Part shown: one piece after another, positions 61,284 through 64,000 of the stretch
Layout: each line of letters starts with the position of its first letter
How positions within the stretch are numbered: position 1 is the stretch's first letter
Origin: Streptomyces achromogenes
Lineage (GTDB): Bacteria > Actinomycetota > Actinomycetes > Streptomycetales > Streptomycetaceae
Assembly (NCBI RefSeq): GCF_030816715.1
Contig: NZ_JAUSYH010000001.1
Coordinates: 8,246,001-8,310,000 of the forward strand
Direction of reading: 5' to 3'
DNA length: 64,000 bases
Notes under the pieces: model-generated
Database searches by the model: none
What the model was told of the DNA's origin: nothing
The model's input: only the letters and a program-made list of their open reading frames with translations
Translations under genes and position numbers: made by a program

Positions 61284-62075
61284 ATGCCGGAACCGGTATA
61301 CGACGCGGATGCCGCAGGCGGGGACGCGAACACGGGTGCGGAGTCCCGCGACGCGCGCCTCGTCCGGGCGACGCCCGGGCCTGACATCACGGTCCGTACC
61401 GACGGGGAGCGGGTCGTCGTGGCGGTACGGGGCGAGCTCGACCTCGACTCGGTCGGGCCCCTCGGACGCGCCCTGGGCGCCGCACTCGAGGCGTCGGAGG
61501 ACGGGATCGACCTGGAGCTGGACGGGGTCGTTTTCTGTGACTGCTCCGCCCTGAACGTGCTGCTCGGTGTGCGCGAGGAAGGTCTGCGGCAGGGCAGGAC
61601 GGTCGTCCTGCGCTCGGTCGGCCCGGCGATGGAACGGCTGTTGACGCTGACCGGCACGGGGTCACTGTTCGGGGCCGCCCGCGGTCCCGGCGGCGCCCCC
61701 CGTGCCTCTGCCGACAGCACCGCCGAAGGCGTCACGGGCCGGGGGGCCGGGCGTACTTCTGGCGGCGTGCGCCCAGCCGGCCCGGCGGGCGAAGCATTCG
61801 ACGGGAGCCCTCCGCCCCACCTGCGCATCGAACTCGTGCGACTGCGGCGCGCGGCGCGGACCCGCCCGGTGATCGACCTGGCCCGCGGCGTCCTCATGGC
61901 GTCCTTCGGTCTGAGCGCCGACGAGGCCTGGCGGGTCCTCGTCCTGGCCGCCCGGAACACCGACGGCACGGTACGGGGCCTCGCCCGGGACCTGGTCGGC
62001 GCCGTCCAGGAGAAGCCGTCGCCGGGCGCCCTGCCGGAAGCGGTGACCGCGGCGGTGGCCGAAGTCAGGTCGTAG
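61284..62075 (+). CDS. STAS-ANTAR fusion protein
   Basis: 263 residues from ATG 61284 (GAGGGAGG upstream). Residues about 34-130 form a STAS domain of the anti-anti-sigma type (VRGELDLDSVGPLGRALGAAL; the phosphorylatable serine region DCSALNVLLGVREEG). A Gly/Ala-rich linker (about 130-175) follows. Residues about 178-240 form an ANTAR domain (LRRAARTRPVIDLARGVLMASFGLSADEAWRVLVLAARNT), which binds RNA hairpins to stop termination. The fusion links partner switching to RNA-level antitermination. Confidence 0.85.
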   Translation: MPEPVYDADAAGGDANTGAESRDARLVRATPGPDITVRTDGERVVVAVRGELDLDSVGPLGRALGAALEASEDGIDLELDGVVFCDCSALNVLLGVREEGLRQGRTVVLRSVGPAMERLLTLTGTGSLFGAARGPGGAPRASADSTAEGVTGRGAGRTSGGVRPAGPAGEAFDGSPPPHLRIELVRLRRAARTRPVIDLARGVLMASFGLSADEAWRVLVLAARNTDGTVRGLARDLVGAVQEKPSPGALPEAVTAAVAEVRS

Positions 62076-62163
62076 GGGAGGGGTGCGCTCGCCGAGGCGC
62101 TGCGGCCGTCGCCGTGGTGGTCGCCGCGGCCGGTTCCACTGTCCGGAACGTTCTCGGGTAGAA

Positions 62164-62778
62164 ATGGCTGACATGCGCGTCGACCATGATCCCGAAGCCC
62201 TGGGCGCGGGCGCCTTCTACCGGCTGCTCACCGCCGTCGTCGTACCCCGGCCGATCGCCTGGGTGTCGACCCTCGCGGCGGACGGCACCGCCAACCTCGC
62301 CCCGCACTCGTTCTTCACGGTGGCCTGCACCGACCCGCCGATCGTCCAGTTCACGTCCGTCGGACGGAAGGACTCGCTGCGCAACGTCGAGGCCACCGGC
62401 GAGTTCGTCGTCAATTTCGCACCCGAGAAGCTCCTCGGGCAGATCAACGCCACCGCCACCGACTTCCCCGCGCACGAGGGCGAGTTCGACGCGGTCGGTA
62501 TCGAGCAGGAGGCCTCCCTGCGCGTGCGGCCGCCCCGCGTGGCGGACTCGCCCGTGGCCCTGGAGTGCCGCCTGCACTCCACCGTCGTCGTCGGCGACTG
62601 CACGCTGGTCCTCGGGGAGGTCGTGCACGCCGCCGTACACGAGGGCGTCGTCGTCGACGGCCGCCCCGACATCCGCCGGCTGCGGCCCCTCTCGAGGCTG
62701 GGCGGCAACGAGTGGGGAACGGTCGGCGAAATCCACGACCTGGCGCGCATCGCCTACCGCGACCGGCCGCCGTCCTGA
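62164..62778 (+). CDS. Flavin reductase-like (FMN-binding) protein
   Basis: 204 residues from ATG 62164 (a second ATG at 62173 is possible; both have weak ribosome sites). The split-barrel flavin-binding pattern is clear: FYRLLTAVVVPRPIAWVSTLAADGTANLAPHSFF, then PIVQFTSVGRKDSLRNVEATGEFVVNFA. This is the DIM6/NTAB-type flavin reductase family, which reduces FMN or acts as a flavin-dependent oxidoreductase. The partner is unknown. It lies 88 bases after the STAS-ANTAR gene. Confidence 0.85.
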   Translation: MADMRVDHDPEALGAGAFYRLLTAVVVPRPIAWVSTLAADGTANLAPHSFFTVACTDPPIVQFTSVGRKDSLRNVEATGEFVVNFAPEKLLGQINATATDFPAHEGEFDAVGIEQEASLRVRPPRVADSPVALECRLHSTVVVGDCTLVLGEVVHAAVHEGVVVDGRPDIRRLRPLSRLGGNEWGTVGEIHDLARIAYRDRPPS

Positions 62779-62802
62779 CCGGTACGCCCCTATGATCGCC
62801 GC

Positions 62803-63159
62803 ATGACGAGACGGGTGACGAAGGGCCGCGGGGCCGACGGCTCCTGGTGTTCGCTGTGGTCGAGGAACTCGGCGTTGTCGATCGGCTCCGTCAACTCCTT
62901 CCTCTCCGTCGGCTCGGTGGGCAGTTCCCTGTCCGTCGCCTCTGTCGGCGGTTTCCTGTCCGTGGGGTCCGTAGGCTCCGCCCTGTCCGTCGTCTCCGTC
63001 GGCTCCTGGCTCAGTGCGGGCTCGGTGCTGAGCGCCCGTTCCACCGGTGCGGTGCTCGCCCGCGGTTCGCGCGGGACGGTGGCCGCGGCGGCGACGGTCG
63101 CCGGGCTGACGCTCGTGGCCTGCACGTGGAAGTACGGCCGCAGCCGCCCCGTTTCCTGA
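62803..63159 (+). CDS. Nine-residue-repeat protein (LSxGSVxSx)
   Basis: 118 residues from ATG 62803, 25 bases after the flavin reductase stop. From residue 25 the sequence follows a strict nine-residue period: LSIGSVNSF, LSVGSVGSS, LSVASVGGF, LSVGSVGSA, LSVVSVGSW, LSAGSVLSA. A C-terminal hydrophobic stretch (AAAATVAGLTLVACTWK) could be a membrane helix. The small-residue periodicity suggests a beta-helix-like or packed solenoid. I recall similar GS-rich repeat proteins in actinobacteria but know no function. The ribosome site is weak, so expression may depend on coupling to the upstream gene. Confidence 0.7.
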   Translation: MTRRVTKGRGADGSWCSLWSRNSALSIGSVNSFLSVGSVGSSLSVASVGGFLSVGSVGSALSVVSVGSWLSAGSVLSARSTGAVLARGSRGTVAAAATVAGLTLVACTWKYGRSRPVS

Positions 63160-63390
63160 GCCGGCCGATGGCCGGCGGTTCCCTCGCGATCCGTGCGACG
63201 CGCCACGCGTGCGGGGACAGCCTGCGGGCGGCCCGGAAGCCCCGGCTGAAGCCCGGATGGGGAAGCCCGGATGGGCGAAGCCCCGGTGCCGGGATTCCCG
63301 AGGTTCCCGTCGACGCGGCCGTGACGTCGGCGTGCCCCTGTCCTCACCGCGAGGACCCCGAGGACCCCGAAATGTGATCACGACGTCCCG

Positions 63391-63471
63391 GTCCTCCCGG
63401 TCCTCCCGGTCCTCCCGGTCCTCCCGGTCCTCCCGGTCCTCCCGGTCCTCCCGGTCCTCCCGGTCCTCCCG
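63391..63471. repeat. Nine exact tandem copies of a 9-base unit
   Basis: GTCCTCCCG repeats nine times without interruption. It lies in the 498-base gap 63160-63657 between the repeat protein and the SWIM-like gene. The rest of the gap holds the DNA-damage promoter and an eight-base-stem hairpin at 63578-63598 (GTCGCACC/GGTGCGAC); I see no other gene in it. Unit number is likely to vary between strains. Confidence 0.95.
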
Positions 63472-63547
63472 GTTGAGCCGGGCGTCCCGGACGGGCCGGG
63501 TCGCCCGGAGCCGGTCCGCGCCGGCCGGCATCCGGTCGCGCAGGGCG

Positions 63548-63570
63548 TTGTCAGTGGCCGCCGCTAAGTT
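63548..63570 (+). promoter_or_regulatory. DNA-damage promoter of the PafBC (RecA-NDp) type
   Basis: TTGTCAGTG-N8-TAAGTT matches exactly the published consensus TTGTCRGTG-N8-TAnnnT of RecA-independent DNA-damage promoters in mycobacteria and relatives, where the PafBC activator binds. It lies about 90 bases upstream of the SWIM-like gene. This predicts that the downstream gene is induced by DNA damage. Confidence 0.85.
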
Positions 63571-63657
63571 CGTGGGTGTCGCACCGCTCGGGTGCGACGG
63601 CCCCCCTTGTGCTGCGCCGAGTCGGCGTGTGCAGCCGCGTGCCGCAAAGGAGATGGT

Positions 63658-64000
63658 GTGTTCTCGGACCGGGAGAACTGGGAGAGGGCGAGCACGGCCC
63701 GGGTGGTGCCGCCCGCCCGGCCGCGCAAACTCGCCAAGGTCCCCTTCGTCGAACTGGCCGACGGACGCCTTCAGGGCGTCGTCTCCAGCGGCTCGGACAT
63801 CGAGCGGGTGTACGTCTCGTCGGTCGCCGCCGGCACCTACGCCTTCGCGTGCAGCACCAACAACAACCGCCCCTGCGGCGGCGCGCGCGGCTCGTTCTGC
63901 CACCACATCCGTGCCCTGATCACCGAGGCCGTGCTGCAGTACGGCGTCGACCGCGTCGCCCGCTACCTGCGCGTGGAGCCCGCCGGCCCGGAGGCCGAAG
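63658..64000 (+). CDS. SWIM-type zinc-finger protein, N-terminal part only (runs off window edge)
   Basis: The first 114 codons from GTG 63658 are present, behind AAAGGAGATG. After a disordered start, residues about 25-60 (KLAKVPFVELADGRLQGVVSSGSD) precede a SWIM-like zinc-binding pattern, FACSTNNNRPCGGARGSFCHHIRAL, with Cys residues and a final Cys-His pair. A helical segment (ITEAVLQYGVDRVARYLRV) follows. In actinobacteria SWIM-zinc-finger genes often sit next to SNF2/DEAD-type helicases under DNA-damage control; the promoter upstream fits that. The rest of the gene is beyond the window. Confidence 0.75.
   Translation, partial: MFSDRENWERASTARVVPPARPRKLAKVPFVELADGRLQGVVSSGSDIERVYVSSVAAGTYAFACSTNNNRPCGGARGSFCHHIRALITEAVLQYGVDRVARYLRVEPAGPEAE

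Noticed and set aside
62065..63906. Long minus-strand open frame running through the 9-bp repeat, encoding repeated Arg-Glu-Asp
   Set aside because: It overlaps three well-supported plus-strand genes, has no start with a ribosome site, and its repeats simply reflect the non-coding 9-base array. Long antisense frames are common in high-GC DNA.

Overview
This is about 64 kb of a very GC-rich actinobacterial chromosome, almost certainly from a Streptomyces or a close relative. The signs are the strong G/C third-position codon bias and the frequent GTG (and some TTG) starts behind GGAGG-type ribosome binding sites. The gene families fit as well: SpoIIE phosphatases, a STAS-ANTAR protein, DUF5133, DUF5709, a roadblock protein, a DmdR-type iron box and a LAxTG sortase-E substrate. 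I see no tRNA, rRNA, CRISPR array, insertion sequence or prophage. Most of the window reads as stable chromosome with a few accessory patches.

Layout. 1-8.0 kb is a carbohydrate locus: a Tat-exported protein (cut by the window edge), a BadF/NagK-type sugar kinase, a ROK regulator with an inverted-repeat operator, a sugar-binding lipoprotein, two permeases and a cytoplasmic heparinase-like protein. No importer ATPase is present, so a shared MsiK-like ATPase is presumed. 8.1-13.1 kb holds an overlapping kinase/hypothetical pair, a SnoaL-like protein, and a beta-phosphoglucomutase-like HAD coupled to a GH65 phosphorylase behind an 18-bp palindrome. 13.1-24 kb is mixed: an APC permease, DUF5709, a soluble transhydrogenase, an MMPL transporter, a membrane SpoIIE phosphatase, a GNAT enzyme behind a short leader ORF, and a Gfo/Idh/MocA oxidoreductase. 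24.1-32.2 kb has a fold-III PLP decarboxylase divergent from a PucR regulator and a complete five-gene Liv-type ABC operon, with two long perfect hairpins in the divergent gap.

32.5-34.7 kb is the most notable accessory patch: a compact graspetide locus with a 63-residue precursor (core ending SKTHFDD) and an ATP-grasp maturase, without the methyltransferase that often accompanies them. 34.4-42.5 kb carries DUF1232, a coiled-coil protein, a roadblock protein, a receptor Ser/Thr kinase, a PadR/membrane-protein pair with a perfect PadR operator, and DUF1152. 42.6-49.6 kb has an iron-boxed ferredoxin-NADP reductase and two large SpoIIE sensor phosphatases. 49.8-58.5 kb has a lipoprotein, an isochorismatase-like hydrolase, a cupin, a rhomboid-like membrane protein, a sortase-anchored DUF1996 protein, a DAG-kinase/PAP2 pair, a methyltransferase and a small CxxC protein. 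58.6-64 kb has an NlpC/P60 protein without a signal peptide, a winged-helix regulator, a STAS-ANTAR protein, a flavin reductase, a nine-residue-repeat protein, and a SWIM-like zinc-finger gene (cut by the edge) behind a textbook DNA-damage promoter.

How the parts may work together. The first block would import a glycan fragment, cleave it inside the cell and phosphorylate the product. The GH65/HAD pair would turn a disaccharide plus phosphate into glucose 6-phosphate. The three SpoIIE phosphatases and the STAS-ANTAR protein belong to partner-switching stress signalling. Short tandem repeats (8, 9, 15 and 36 bp units) recur at gene ends or intergenically in the second half. All functions are read from sequence and family knowledge; no search was run.
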